64,000 nucleotides of DNA from contig CP084615.1 of the NCBI GenBank assembly GCA_025917655.1, positions 2,852,001 through 2,916,000 on the forward strand. The letters run 5' to 3'. Both the position numbers and the translations under genes were made by a program. Below, one piece after another: positions 40,159 through 51,067 of the stretch. The DNA comes from Chlorella sorokiniana (Eukaryota > Chlorophyta > Trebouxiophyceae > Chlorellales > Chlorellaceae). The notes beneath the pieces were generated by a model that was given only the letters and a program-made list of their open reading frames with translations, searched no databases and was not told where the DNA came from. The first letter of the stretch is position 1; each line of letters opens with the position of its first letter.

Positions 40159-42628
40159 ATGGGCTGTGTCACGCACTTGGGAAAACTGCATGCCTCATAC
40201 AGTTCGCTGGCATGTCCCTGCCGCCAGCGCCATCCGGCGGTTTTGCAACACCTGCCACACTGTGCACTTCAATTCAGCGTGCTCGCCTATGCCTGTGTGC
40301 ATCATCTTTGCTGACATGCGCCCCATTGCACTTTGACTTCCACGATGCCACTGCCACATACATACTCCAGTTTGCGACAGCAAACTGCCATGCCGAGCTT
40401 TGCACTGCTTCGCTTGCACCTCCAGCGGACTGCCGCAGTATGAGGGCCCTGCACCCGTCTATGCCAACGAGAGCCCCGTTTGTCACTGATGAAACAGCAT
40501 TGTTGACCTGATTGCTCTAAAAGTGTCGAACGTGTCCTTGTAATTCCTGCATCACCACTTCACTGCTTCGCGCTGTGCCGACGTGCGCGCCGCCGCCACC
40601 CAGCCTGCATTCCGTCGAAATGCTCGAGGGGTTGGCCCGCGATGAGTGTCGCAACGCGTGCATAATTGCATGATGAAGGCGTTGTGTCCCTCTTGCGTGC
40701 AATCCCTGAAGCCGCACGATCGATCTTTGGTTGCTGCGGCTCATTAAGCAGTCTGTGTCTTTTTGGACCTTGTGGTGATTGCTGAGTACCTCATACATTG
40801 TCCCCAACAGCCCAGACAAGCACCACAAAGCGGCCGGAGTGCAGCACTTACGCCTGGCTGCAGCAATCGAAGCCCATGGTGCGGTTCACAAGCACCGGTG
40901 AGGTGTGAGTGGGATGCCTGGCCTGCAAGATGACTAGCCGTGGTATCCGCCCCTTGCTGCCGCCCAAAGGTGCCGCGCTCCCCCGCTCGAGCACTCCTTT
41001 CTGTTTGGCGCCCCGCATGGCCGTGCCTTCTGCTGCAGCAGCTTCGCAGGATCGGTACGTCAGGCGGCCGATGCTGGCCTGCTTGCAGCATCCGGCGGCG
41101 TGTCCACGCATGCCACAGCAGCCGCGCCGCTGCTGGTGCCAGAGCATGCCGCCGCAATGGCGCGGTGGGAGTGTCACATAAAAGTTTGCACCGCAAGCGC
41201 AGCCATTGCATGGCAGCAGCGTGGAAACAATGATCGTCGGCGGCGCCGCAGCCTGGACAGCACTGCAGAGGCATTTGGTGGGGCTGGTTGACTGCGCATC
41301 CGTCCCCACGCAGCGTTGCAGCGTGCAATGGGCTGTTCAGGGTGAATGTGCCGCTGGCCAGCGCCCTTTGTCCCCTTGCCGGGACTGAGGAGCAGCGCAC
41401 AATGCGGGCGCCCGCTCCAGTGCAGGCAGCCCGCCAACGTCGGCAGTGGGCTGTATGGAGAGTTTTCTGTCTTCGTTCAGTGACACGGCAAAGCCTGCTG
41501 GGCCTGGCAGAGCCTTGTCAGGGCTTGCGTGCGGAGCTGCAGCTGAGAGCAGGCGGTGTTGCACGAGGGCCAGCCTGGCTGCCCACTGCAGGCCGTTGGT
41601 TGCGGCCAGACACGCGTGCTTGAACTGGACACTCTGAACTGCCCAGCTCTGCTGGAGCAGGGCGGCAGCGGCGGCCCGTCCCACGGCCGCCAGAAACCGC
41701 CGCTCGGCGCAGTGCGCGGCGAGGGCTGCGCAGGGCTTCGCGCTGCGGCCTGGCACAGCTGCAGCTGCCAGGCGTGGGAGGGTCGCCATGCGCAGCTGCA
41801 GCGGCAGGTGCCGGTCAGATTGAAGCTCCTTGGAACTCCTTCGATGGGAGCAGGGTGGCGCGTGATCTTTCGCAAGTGAGCTGCCCAGCCTGGCTGCCCC
41901 CCTCCGCGACATGCACAGTTGCCCGGCGGTATGACTCGTCAGCGCGCGCTGCCTGCTAGGGGGTTTGCTGACAACACATCTGACAAGCGACTTTCTGACT
42001 TAGTTTTACCCCTGTCTCTTCTAGTGCGCAGATGGTGCTTCGCACCTCACCTGCTGCACCCGTGCACTGCATGAGCACCGGCGGCCAAGTGTTGGCGGGT
42101 TGCGGCGGCGGCCCATGCTGCCTCAGCTGCGCATGTAGCTTTGCAGCTGCCCCTTCGCTGTAACGCCCTTCACTGTCCAGTGTTGTTTTTCTTGCCTGAG
42201 TACCTCCTTCAAAGCATCAGTTGCACTTGCCGGACATCGGACCAGACTGGCAGCAGCTGCAGGCCTGCCGCTTAGGCGGGGTGGCGGCAACGGCGGCGAG
42301 ACCTCCTCTAGCAGACAAATAGGAATGCTCTAGGCATACCATGTTCACAGCAACTTGTGCGGCTGTCGACTCAGTCATCTGAGCGGGACCTCGTGAGGGT
42401 TCATCAGGCAGGGGTCACGACGACGGCAGACCTTGCATGCTGCGCCCGCTGACTCCATGCTGCGCCCTTCACGGGACCGCTCACGTTCATCCCGGATGCG
42501 CGATGAACTTGTGTAGTTTGTGTCATATTGCTCTGAATCACGCTTCGCTCAGGTATAGTCGTTGGGACAGCCCTCGAGCGAGCTCGCCTCTGGACTTGGC
42601 AGGATTTCTGTTTTGTCTGGCAGGAGCG
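40159..42628. other. 2.5-kb gap inside the receptor cluster, no gene assigned
   Basis: I could not assign a gene. A minus-strand open frame of 191 codons (41912-41337) containing MATLPRLAAAAVPGRSAKPC and a plus-strand stretch near 41060-41290 are the best coding candidates, but neither shows a family motif or a convincing splice pattern. TGTAA at 40538-40542 could end the kinase transcript. The segment 42000-42430 is AT-richer and probably includes the promoter of the next gene. Confidence 0.45.
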
Positions 42629-44085
42629 ATGGTTGCGTGTTTGCTACTACTGAAGATCATTCTGCTCATTTCGGCGACGGGCATGGCAACATCCGGGAGC
42701 CTGAGCGGGTGAGCTCAAAGTGCAACGAAGGGCCACCTGTTTTTTCCCTTTTGTGCTGGCATTATTGGTCGATGCCTGCGAATTTCTTCTTGAAATGTCG
42801 CACAAGGCATGTAACTCGTTGTTCTTGCCCTACCGTGCAGGGCGGGCGGCGGCCGCAGGCTGGCGCAGTACACCGCCTGTGGCAGAGAATTGTCAGACTC
42901 ATACATCGAGGAACGGACTGCAGAAATCCCTCCTCAAGAAGAGGTGGCCATGTTGAACTACTTCATTACACCCGAAAATGCGTTTTCCATTATCGCCGCA
43001 ACTTCGGTGAGCGCAGCAGTTCTCTGTCGCATAGGCGACAGCTGTCGCGGGCGCAACGTTGTGAAAGCCCCACTTTGATGCTTCACAATCTCATCCAATT
43101 CGTCTTCTCGTAGGATGTCGACAGCACAGATGGACCAAGCAGTTTTATTGTGTATGCTCAACCGGGCAACCAGCTGAGCGAGGCTATCCTCTTCAGGATT
43201 GACAGCGAGGGCGGCTGTGCTGCTCGGCAGTCAAATGACGACTGCACCAGTATAATTGGAGGAACTGTGCTTTTCAGTGTGTACTGCGCGAATGAAGACC
43301 GCCCATGCCCAGTCAGAATGGCGCTCTACGAGGACCCCAACTTTTGCCAGATTGGAACAGACATCTCCCCCGGCGTCGCCCCCAACTCCCCTTTCCCTTT
43401 GGATCCCAGTCCCTCCCCGCCGCCTGTCCCCCTGCCAAGCCCAAGTCCCAGCCCGGACCCCCTAGCGGCGGTGGCTCAGGTGGCACCAGTGCCTCCATCC
43501 CTGACACCCCGTCCCCATACTACGACGAGGAAGACAGCAGCGGCTCAGGCGTGTCCATCGGCGTCATCATCGGTGCCGCTGTGGGCGGCGTGGTGCTCCT
43601 GGGTGAGAACCTTGCCTGCGTTGTTTCCCCCAAAGCATGCGCAGCAGATGTTTTAGAATGTACCTACTCAATGGGTGAAGCAGGCAGCGCTGTGCTGGCT
43701 GCTTCGCTGCCCCTGGCTGAGCCTTCACATGGCAGAACAGCCCCTCTGCTGCCGCCACCTGGCAGGCAGTACATAATGCACCAACCGCAGCTGCTGCATT
43801 GCTGGCTGCACTCCCGACCCGTGCCGCCGCCCCTCATCTGCTGCAGCCGCCGTCATTGGCGGGCTCGTCTGGTGGCGCTCCCGCGTGCGCCGCCGCACGC
43901 GCGCTGCTGGAAACGAGCACGATATCGGCAAGGTTGTGGATGATGCCAACGATGCCATCGACACTGTCGACGATTTGAAAGCCGAAATGAAAGGCTCCAC
44001 CGACGAGGCCAACGATCGTGTCGACACTGCCGACGTGGCCGCCAGCGGTGTGGGCGCTGCGCTCAACTGGCTGAACTCCAGTTGA
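42629..44085 (+). CDS. Receptor-family copy 3: signal peptide, five-Cys ectodomain, TM helix, short acidic tail
   Basis: Four exons: 42629-42708 (signal peptide MVACLLLLKIILLISATGMA), 42841-43006 (RRLAQYTACGRELSD, RTAEIPPQEEVAM), 43114-43602 and 43847-44085. Exon 3 opens DVDSTDGPSSFIVYAQPG and carries GCAARQSNDDC, YCANEDRPCPVRMALYE and NFC, a Pro/Ser-rich linker and the helix SGVSIGVIIGAAVGGVVLLG. Exon 4 encodes AAVIGGLVWWRSRVRRRTR and a cytoplasmic tail with two related acidic segments, DDANDAIDTVDDLKAE and DEANDRVDTADVAAS, ending LNWLNSS with TGA at 44083-44085. There is no kinase, so the protein could be a co-receptor or decoy, which is inference. One base is missing in ccccc at 43458-43462, between ectodomain linker and TM. 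Confidence 0.78.
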
Positions 44086-44690
44086 GGGGGTGCCAGACGC
44101 GGCAGTGAAGCTCAAAGTTGTGGACAATTCTACAAGGCTGCTGCAGACGAGACTCCTTCTCCCCCTCCGGACGGGGATGCCTTGCCCCAGGCCCCCTTGA
44201 GGGCGGTCCAGCAGACCCTTGTTGCCGCTCTCCAGCCGTGCCTCTAATGCATCACCTATGCACACCAATCTCAGTTGATCATACATCGACAGGGTTGTCT
44301 GGCTTGCCTGGCAGGGCTTACTAAACTACCACCACGGGGAGTAGCTGTCGAAAGCATTCTCGCACCACACCAACCTGTGGTTTTGCTCTAGGTTCTACAC
44401 ACTCACGTGGGTGCACCCTCTCCTATGTATCCTTCTACATAAACGAAGATGTCTCCATGTTGCTGCGCATTTCAGTAGAATCTGGCAGGCCCAGGGACTT
44501 ATCGCAGTGGGGACTCAGGCGGCGCACCGCCACGCTGGCGGCAGCAGCGGTGGGCCTCCTGCACATATTCACGAAGCACCGAAGTTCATCTCGATTTCAC
44601 ATAGCTATATTGTGTTATTACAGTTACTATATTATCGTTTCGTTACCTTTGGAGGGTTGTTCGTGTTGTTTTTTGCACCCTGCGAGCACA
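44086..44690. promoter_or_regulatory. Intergenic region with AT-rich probable core promoter of SnRK2 copy A
   Basis: The 605 bp hold no recognised coding block. A markedly AT-rich stretch at 44601-44645 (agctatattgtgttatt, actatattatcg) lies 50-90 nt before the start codon at 44691 and is a plausible TATA/initiator region. Confidence 0.4.
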
Positions 44691-47600
44691 ATGGCTGATG
44701 GGCAGCCGATCATAGACTTTGGAGATCGTTACGAAGCGGTAAGAGCCGCGACCACATCCCGGAACGCTGAGCTCACTGCGGTCCAGGCCGCAACTCCCCA
44801 ACGCGGCACGCAGACCTCCTGTCGAAAGTTTCTGCTTGCTCCACCGGCTACCACAAACTGCCTCATTACCGCCTGCCTCCGTGCGGCGCCCAAGGGCGAC
44901 ATGCTGGCTGCTTGCTGCGGCGCCGCCATCCCGCTACTGCCGCCTGCCCTGCTTACAGGTGCGAGAGCTTGGCCACGGCACGTTTGGCACAGCGGTGCTC
45001 ATGCGCGATGTCGCTAGCGGGGAGCTAGTGGCAGTGAAGTTCATCCCGCGGGGCAGCCAGGTGCGCGGAATGGGTTCCGCTGCGGCCTTCGTACCGCGCT
45101 CACAGCCTGCTGCACAGCCTGGGACACCGTGCGGTCAGGGCTGATGCTGTCATGGCGGATTAGCGAGCACATTGCCCCCTGCAGGTGAACAAGAACGTGG
45201 AGCGCGAAATCCTGAACCACAAGCGCCTGTCGGGCCACACCAACATCGTGCAGTTCAAGGAGGTGCGCGGCGGCGGCGGGGGCGGCAGGGGCAGCGGCGC
45301 TGTCTCCATTGCTGCTCCTCGCGTTTTGCTTTCTTCCGCATCGTACATGCGCGCTGCCCTGGAAATTATGGTTGTGCTGCAGCAAACCTCTGCTGGAGTA
45401 GGCAAGGCAGGGAGGCAACCAGCCCGGGGCATTCTACACAATAAAGCTCAGTTTTCTCCCCCCCCACCGCTGCAGGTCTTCCTGACCCCCACCCACCTGG
45501 GCATTGCCATGGAGTACGTCAGCGGCGGCACGCTTTTCCAGCGCATCACCAAGCTGGGGCGTTTCCGTGAGGACGTGGCGCGCTACTTCTTCCAGCAGCT
45601 GGTGTGTGGCGTGGCGTGGTGCCACAGGCAGGTGCGGCTGACGGCACACTGCGGCGTGCCCCTGTCTGTTTGGGGGAGCTCAGCATGATGGATCCCTCTG
45701 TCTCTGTGTTGCACGTCACCCGGCCGGCGTCCCGTGCCGCCATGGGTGCTGCTGCTGCGCAGGGCGTGTGCCACCGTGACTTGAAGCTGGAAAACACGCT
45801 GCTGGATGGCAGCCGCGCGCCGCGTCTCAAAATCTGCGACTTTGGCTACAGCAAGGTCAGCTGTTTGTTTTTTGGGGGGTGCAGGGGGCGGCAGGGCGGC
45901 GGACGAGCGACAGCTGCTTACTGTGCCAGCTGGTGTCTTGCTGGGCAGCCACCGGGTGACGCGCTGTAGGACGGTTGGCAGAGCAGTACCCGTGGCTCTT
46001 GGCACCACAGTGCCTGCACCCTTGCGCTGCCCTCACGCTGCTGCTGCCTCAAGCCTTCCCATTTCACTCCTGCTAGTAGCCCAATGCTGCCGCGGCAGTG
46101 TCCACCATGCTCACGCTGCTGCTGCTGCTGCCTGACGCCTGCCCGCAGGACGATGCGACCGACTCGAGGCCCAAGACGATGGTGGGCACGCCTGCCTACG
46201 TGGCGCCAGAGGTGCGCACGTGCGGCGGCCCTGGCCCTGGGGCGCAGCGGGCGCAGCTCCTGCGCCGTGGCTTCTGCCTGACGATGCAGCGCTCGCAGGA
46301 GCCTGAGCGGGCAGGAGCTTCGTGTGAGGTTTCCATCTGCGTTTGAGTCTGCTGGTGTGCATGGCTGGGCTTCTAGTTATGCCACCCATAGCCCCCCCCC
46401 CCCCCCCCACCCCCCACACACATCCCCCACCCACCCACCCTGCAGGTTCTCACGATAGGGGCGGTGAGCAGGCTTCGCGATTCGCTCGCGGTGCCGTTGC
46501 GCTCGCCGGGCGCGGCATGCTCCCCCACCTCAGGCTGCTGCCCCGCCAGGCCGCTGCCGCCGCCGCTGCCGTATGTGGCGTCAACTGTTCCGCTGCTGTG
46601 CCGCTGCAGTACGATGGCAAGCTGGCGGATGTGTGGTCCTGCGGAGTGGCGCTGTACGTGATGCTTGCGGGGGCCTACCCCTTTGAAGACCCTGAGGACC
46701 GTGCCGCGTACCATAAAACCGTGCAGGTGGGTGGGGGTGGGGGGAGATGAGTAGGGGGAAGGGCAGAGCACAAGGGGGCCCGTGGGGGTAGGCTGGGCGC
46801 GGGTGAGCGGCAGCATGGCTGCTGCAACAGCAGGGAAGGGACTGGCTGGCGGCGGCAGGCGGTAAAGGTAACGCTCCCACATGCACAGCCCACCTCCTTC
46901 GAACCTGCTGGTCACTTGAGGCCAGCCTGAACCGCTTCTAGCGTTACAAGCCAGTGCCGAGGCTTTTGCCATGTGGCTCGGCGTCCCCCTCCATACCTTC
47001 TTTCCACCTACGGTGTCGCTGCAGCGCATCCTCAAGGTGGAGTACAGCGTACCGCCCACGCTGCAGCTGTCGCCCGACTGCCTGGACCTCCTGCGCCGCA
47101 TCTTCGTAAAGGACCCCGCCCAGCGCCTGTCCCTGGACGCGATGCGGCGGCACCCCTGGTTCCTCACAAACCTGCCGCTGGAGTGCCAGGTGCGTGTGCG
47201 AACGGGTGCTGAGTGCGGTCGCGTGTGCGATGGGTTGTGCACATGTGTGGGTGAGGCAGCCAGGCCACCACTGTGTGGACAGCCCCGCTTCGGTTTTGCC
47301 GTCCAACACACAGCGTGGCTTCCTGACTTCAGCCAAAGGCCACGCGCGGCGCCGCCAGGTTGCCTGCCGTGCATCCGACAGCCTAAACAACCGCTAAAAG
47401 GTTTAATTAAGTTATGTCGTTGTCACTTCTTGTCGCTGCGTGACCAGCCCGCCCCGGCGGGTGTTGCAGGGCGACGGCGAGCGGCTGCGCTGCGAGCCGC
47501 CGCGGCAATCAGACGCAGACATCGCGGCGATAGTGGGCGCTGCTCGAGCGCCGTCCAGGAGCGCAGCGCAAGCGGAGGTGCGTCAGCCCACGTCCCTCGC

Positions 47601-47816
47601 GCTTTACAAGCTGCATGTGGTTTGCGTCGCTGTTGCCTCCTGGCTACCAGTCAGCTCCTGGGGGCGGTGCGAGGCCACAGCTGACTAGCGGGCCTCTCCT
47701 GCCGTGCATTGCAGCAAGAAGCGGCGCGGTTGCAAGCGTTGGCAGGCAGGGAACGCTTTCTAGAAGACGATGCGCTGGGGGAGCTGCTGGAGGAAGAGGA
47801 GGGCTTTCTGGAGTAG
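44691..47816 (+). CDS. SnRK2-type serine/threonine kinase, copy A
   Basis: SnRK2 kinases act in osmotic-stress, nutrient-stress and abscisic-acid-type signalling in plants and algae. Eleven exons, all in phase 0, total 1050 nt and give 349 residues, the usual SnRK2 length: 44691-44738, 44959-45060, 45185-45262, 45476-45631, 45763-45855, 46149-46211, 46446-46463, 46610-46726, 47025-47189, 47470-47577 and 47715-47816. Landmarks are [21 protein letters not shown]-loop [101 protein letters not shown] and the acidic C-terminus [14 protein letters not shown], reminiscent of the SnRK2 acidic regulatory patch. The 18-nt exon encoding VLTIGA is a micro-exon. All donors here are GT. Confidence 0.9.
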
Positions 47817-48002
47817 AGCCTGAGCCAGCGCTATGATGGCCGGCGGCGCAGCACTGCCAGCTCAGCCTCCCTTCAGGTTAAAATGCAGCTGTGAGCCCCC
47901 CACCCTTGCTTGCGCCATGTAATTGCGACCAGAAATCTACTTTTGCCGTGAGGGTCACTTGAGCTGGCCGGCCCCGCAGGGGCCAGGGGGCGCTTCAGCA
48001 AT

Positions 48003-50511
48003 ATGCAGCCCCAGGGGGAAACGATACCGTCGGGATGCATCTTGAGGCCAAATGGAGAGGCTCCTATCGAGCTGGGATACCGCTTCAAGCCCTTGCAGTT
48101 CCTCGGCTCGGGCTCCAATGGCCTAGTCTATCTGGTGCACGACTCGCACACACAGGAGGATGTTGCGATCAAGCTGCTGGAACGCGGCCCCCAGGCGCGT
48201 CCGAATCACGACGGCGCCTGCCGGCTGCTGTGGCCGCTGCTGCCGCCTGCGCATGGCGACGCTTGCACATTCCTTCACCCACACTGTGTTGGCGCTGTGT
48301 CCAACCATGCCCATGCAGATAGACCACACCGTGGAGCGCGAGATCTTGTGTCACCGCCAGCTGTCGGGCCACACCAACATCGTGCAGTTCAAGGAGGTGC
48401 GCGGCGGCGGCGGCAGTGGCAGGGGCAGCGTGCAGTCGGGAAACGGCAATGCCTTGCTGCGCCGACACCCACGCCTGAATGCGTGTCCTGGGGAGAGCCT
48501 GCTGGCGCCTGTGTGTGGCCCCACCTGCTGGCCATGCATCCGATCGGCTGCCCAGCTCCGTTGCCTCGTTGCCGCTCATGCCGACCCACCGCCGCAGGTC
48601 TTCCTGACCCCCACCCACCTGGGCATCGCCATGGAGTACGTCAGCGGCGGCACGCTCTTCCAGCGCATCACCAAGCTGGGGCGTTTCCGTGAGGACGTGG
48701 CGCGCTACTTCTTCCAGCAGCTGGTGTGCGGCGTGGCGTGGTGCCACAGGCAGGTGCGGCGGGCGGCCCGCTCTGGACCGGCTCATCAACTCTCATTCGG
48801 GGGAGGGGGGGGGGAGGGGGCTGAGAGCGCGGCGCAGCAGAACAGGTCGGCGGCGACTCAGCATGGGGCTCCTTGGCAGAAGTGGATGGGTCCATTGTGC
48901 ACGGCGGCCTCTGTCTTGCTGAAACTCTCCTTCACGCTGCGTGCACGTGGTGCAGGGCGTGTGCCACCGAGACATCAAGCTTGAGAACACGCTGCTGGCA
49001 GGCAGCCGCACGCCGCGCGTCAAGATCATCGATTTCGGATGCGCTAAGGTGCCCGGACCCAGCCGCTGCATGCTGCTGCAGCCGCCTCTTGTGCAGCCTC
49101 TGTGAAAGCAGCCTGCTCGCCTTCCACGGAGGCCCCATGCCCAAATCCAATGCGTTGCCCGTCCGCCCCCTCCCACCCCCACCACCCACGCACATGCACA
49201 CATACCTTGCGCCTCCCTCTTCGCCCACCACTGCCACCACATGCCCCTGCAGTCTGCCTACATCAACAGCAAGCCAAACACGGCGGTGGGCACACCCAGC
49301 TACATCGCACCAGAGGCACGCCCGCTGCCGCCTTCACCGCACCTTGCTGCAATCAGCCGGTGCCAGCTGCTTCAGCCGCCCCGCTGTGTCAGTTCTTTTG
49401 CTGACGAGCGGGTGGTGGGGTCCTGTTGGTCGGGTCTGGAAGGACGGCCTGCTTGTCAAGGAGGAAACTGCCCGCCTGAACCTGCCTTCCAGTGATGCGC
49501 TGTCTTTGCTCGGTGTGAGACAGGGGCAGCGTAATCGGCCTGCCCGCTCCTTGCTGCAGGTGCTGGAGGTGGTGACCCTGGGGGAGAGCCAGGTGGGCGG
49601 TTTCCGGGCAGCTTCCAGCCTTCTCTGACAACCGCCCCGCCCCCTGCCCAGCGCCGCCCGTCACTCAGCAGTGCCCAGGCCAAGCAAAGCCGCGGCCCCC
49701 TGATTCCTCTTGCTGCCTACTTGGTGCCCCCTCAACGTGCTCCCCGCACCGTCCTTTCTGCCATGCATCGCAGCAGTACGACGGCGAGGCGGCGGATGTC
49801 TGGTCCTGCGGCGTGGCGCTGTACGTAATGCTCGCGGGGCCTACCCCTTCCAGGACCCTGCCAGGCCGAGGGACAGCAGGGCGATGGTGCAGGCGAGGGC
49901 CGCTGCCGCCCGCTCCACGCGTCTGCGACACCGCTCTTTTGTCCCACGTGCCGCCCCGCTCTGTGTCTGTTTGAAGGCACCCTGGCTCTCAGCGACCGCT
50001 CTGTGATCGCTGTACTGCTGTCCCTGTACCGCCTGCAGCGCATCCTGGCGGTTCAGTACGCTGTGCCCGACTCGCTGGGCCTCTCCCCTGGCTGCTCCGC
50101 GCTGCTGCGCCGCATCTTTGTGCGGGACCCCTCCTGCCGCATCTCGCTGGCGGACATCCAGCGGGACCCTTGGCACCTCACGAATCTGCCGCTGGAGTGC
50201 CAGGCGAGCGGCAGCCGGGGCGCGTGGGGCTGCGTGGCAGGCCAGGCGGCTTCCGGAGAACAGCACCCTGCTGCAGTGCGTGTTTGTGCTCATCGCGCAC
50301 GAGGGGAAAAAGGGGGAGGGCGGGCAAGTCGGGCCCTGCCCATGGCCCTTGAGCGGGTGTGACCCCGCCAGCTGCCGCAAACACTCGCGCCCCTGCGCTG
50401 CAGGGCGACGGCCCGCTGGTGCAGGTGCAGCGGCCGCTGCAGTCGCCGGAGGACATCCTGCGCCTCGTGCAGCAGGCGCGGCAGGCGGGGCTGCCCCCGA
50501 CGCCTGCATAG
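48003..50511 (+). CDS. SnRK2-type serine/threonine kinase, copy B
   Basis: This is a tandem paralogue of copy A with matching exon borders: 48003-48194, 48319-48396, 48598-48753, 48956-49048, 49253-49315, 49560-49592, 49777-49892, 50039-50203 and 50404-50511. Landmarks are GSGSNGLVY (P-loop), [87 protein letters not shown] and a short tail ending PPTPA. The exon [20 protein letters not shown] is identical in protein to copy A and nearly so in DNA, pointing to recent duplication or gene conversion. Exon 49777-49892 is 116 nt where copy A has 117; one G is missing in gggg at 49836-49839. Four introns begin with GC instead of GT (after 48194, 49315, 49892 and 50203). Unlike copy A, no acidic C-terminal patch is present. 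Confidence 0.87.
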
Positions 50512-51067
50512 AGGAGGACCTGATGCTTGACGTCCAGGCAGGGCTGGATCCCTGGTGACCAGGCGGTGCTGCCTGGGCCCACCGGTTGGTTGTCGACATG
50601 GTTGCCGACACGACGAAGGCGGTTGGTCGCTGCAGCGGCGGCGCCCCAGCTCCTAGCAGCCTCGCGCTTGTGCCCGCGCCTGCTCGGCTGACGCCTGCCC
50701 GCCGCTGCCTTTTGGCTTCAGCTCCCACCTCAGCTGTGTAGCTGCCGCCAGCAGCACTCGTCATGGAGCGCCGGTGGCAGCACGATGGCTCCCCAGCCTG
50801 CACCGCGGCAGACTCCGCTTTAGTTTCCTTCTGCTTCAGTTTCCGGCTTTTATGCGACTCTGGTACCTCGTTATTTCCGTTCACAGCTGACTTTCAGTAT
50901 TGCTTACCAAGACGTGGGGTGTCGGCTGCTGCCGCAAGCACTCACCGGCTACCACTTTCATGTTGTATTTACTTTTGTGGTGACCCCCGGCTGGCCACCC
51001 CCTCTCAGCCCTTGAACGTAACAGCCTCGGCCTTGACTCGCAGAACAGCCAGGCAGCCAGCATTCGA
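50512..51067. other. Intergenic region between SnRK2 copy B and the MscS gene
   Basis: No conserved block was seen. The stretch 50810-50960 is comparatively AT-rich and may include the promoter of the next gene, whose exact start is uncertain. Confidence 0.45.

Noticed and set aside
41337-41912. Minus-strand 191-codon open frame as a gene
   Set aside because: It has a transit-peptide-like start but no motif, no splice pattern and no continuation; in DNA of this GC content such open frames are expected by chance.
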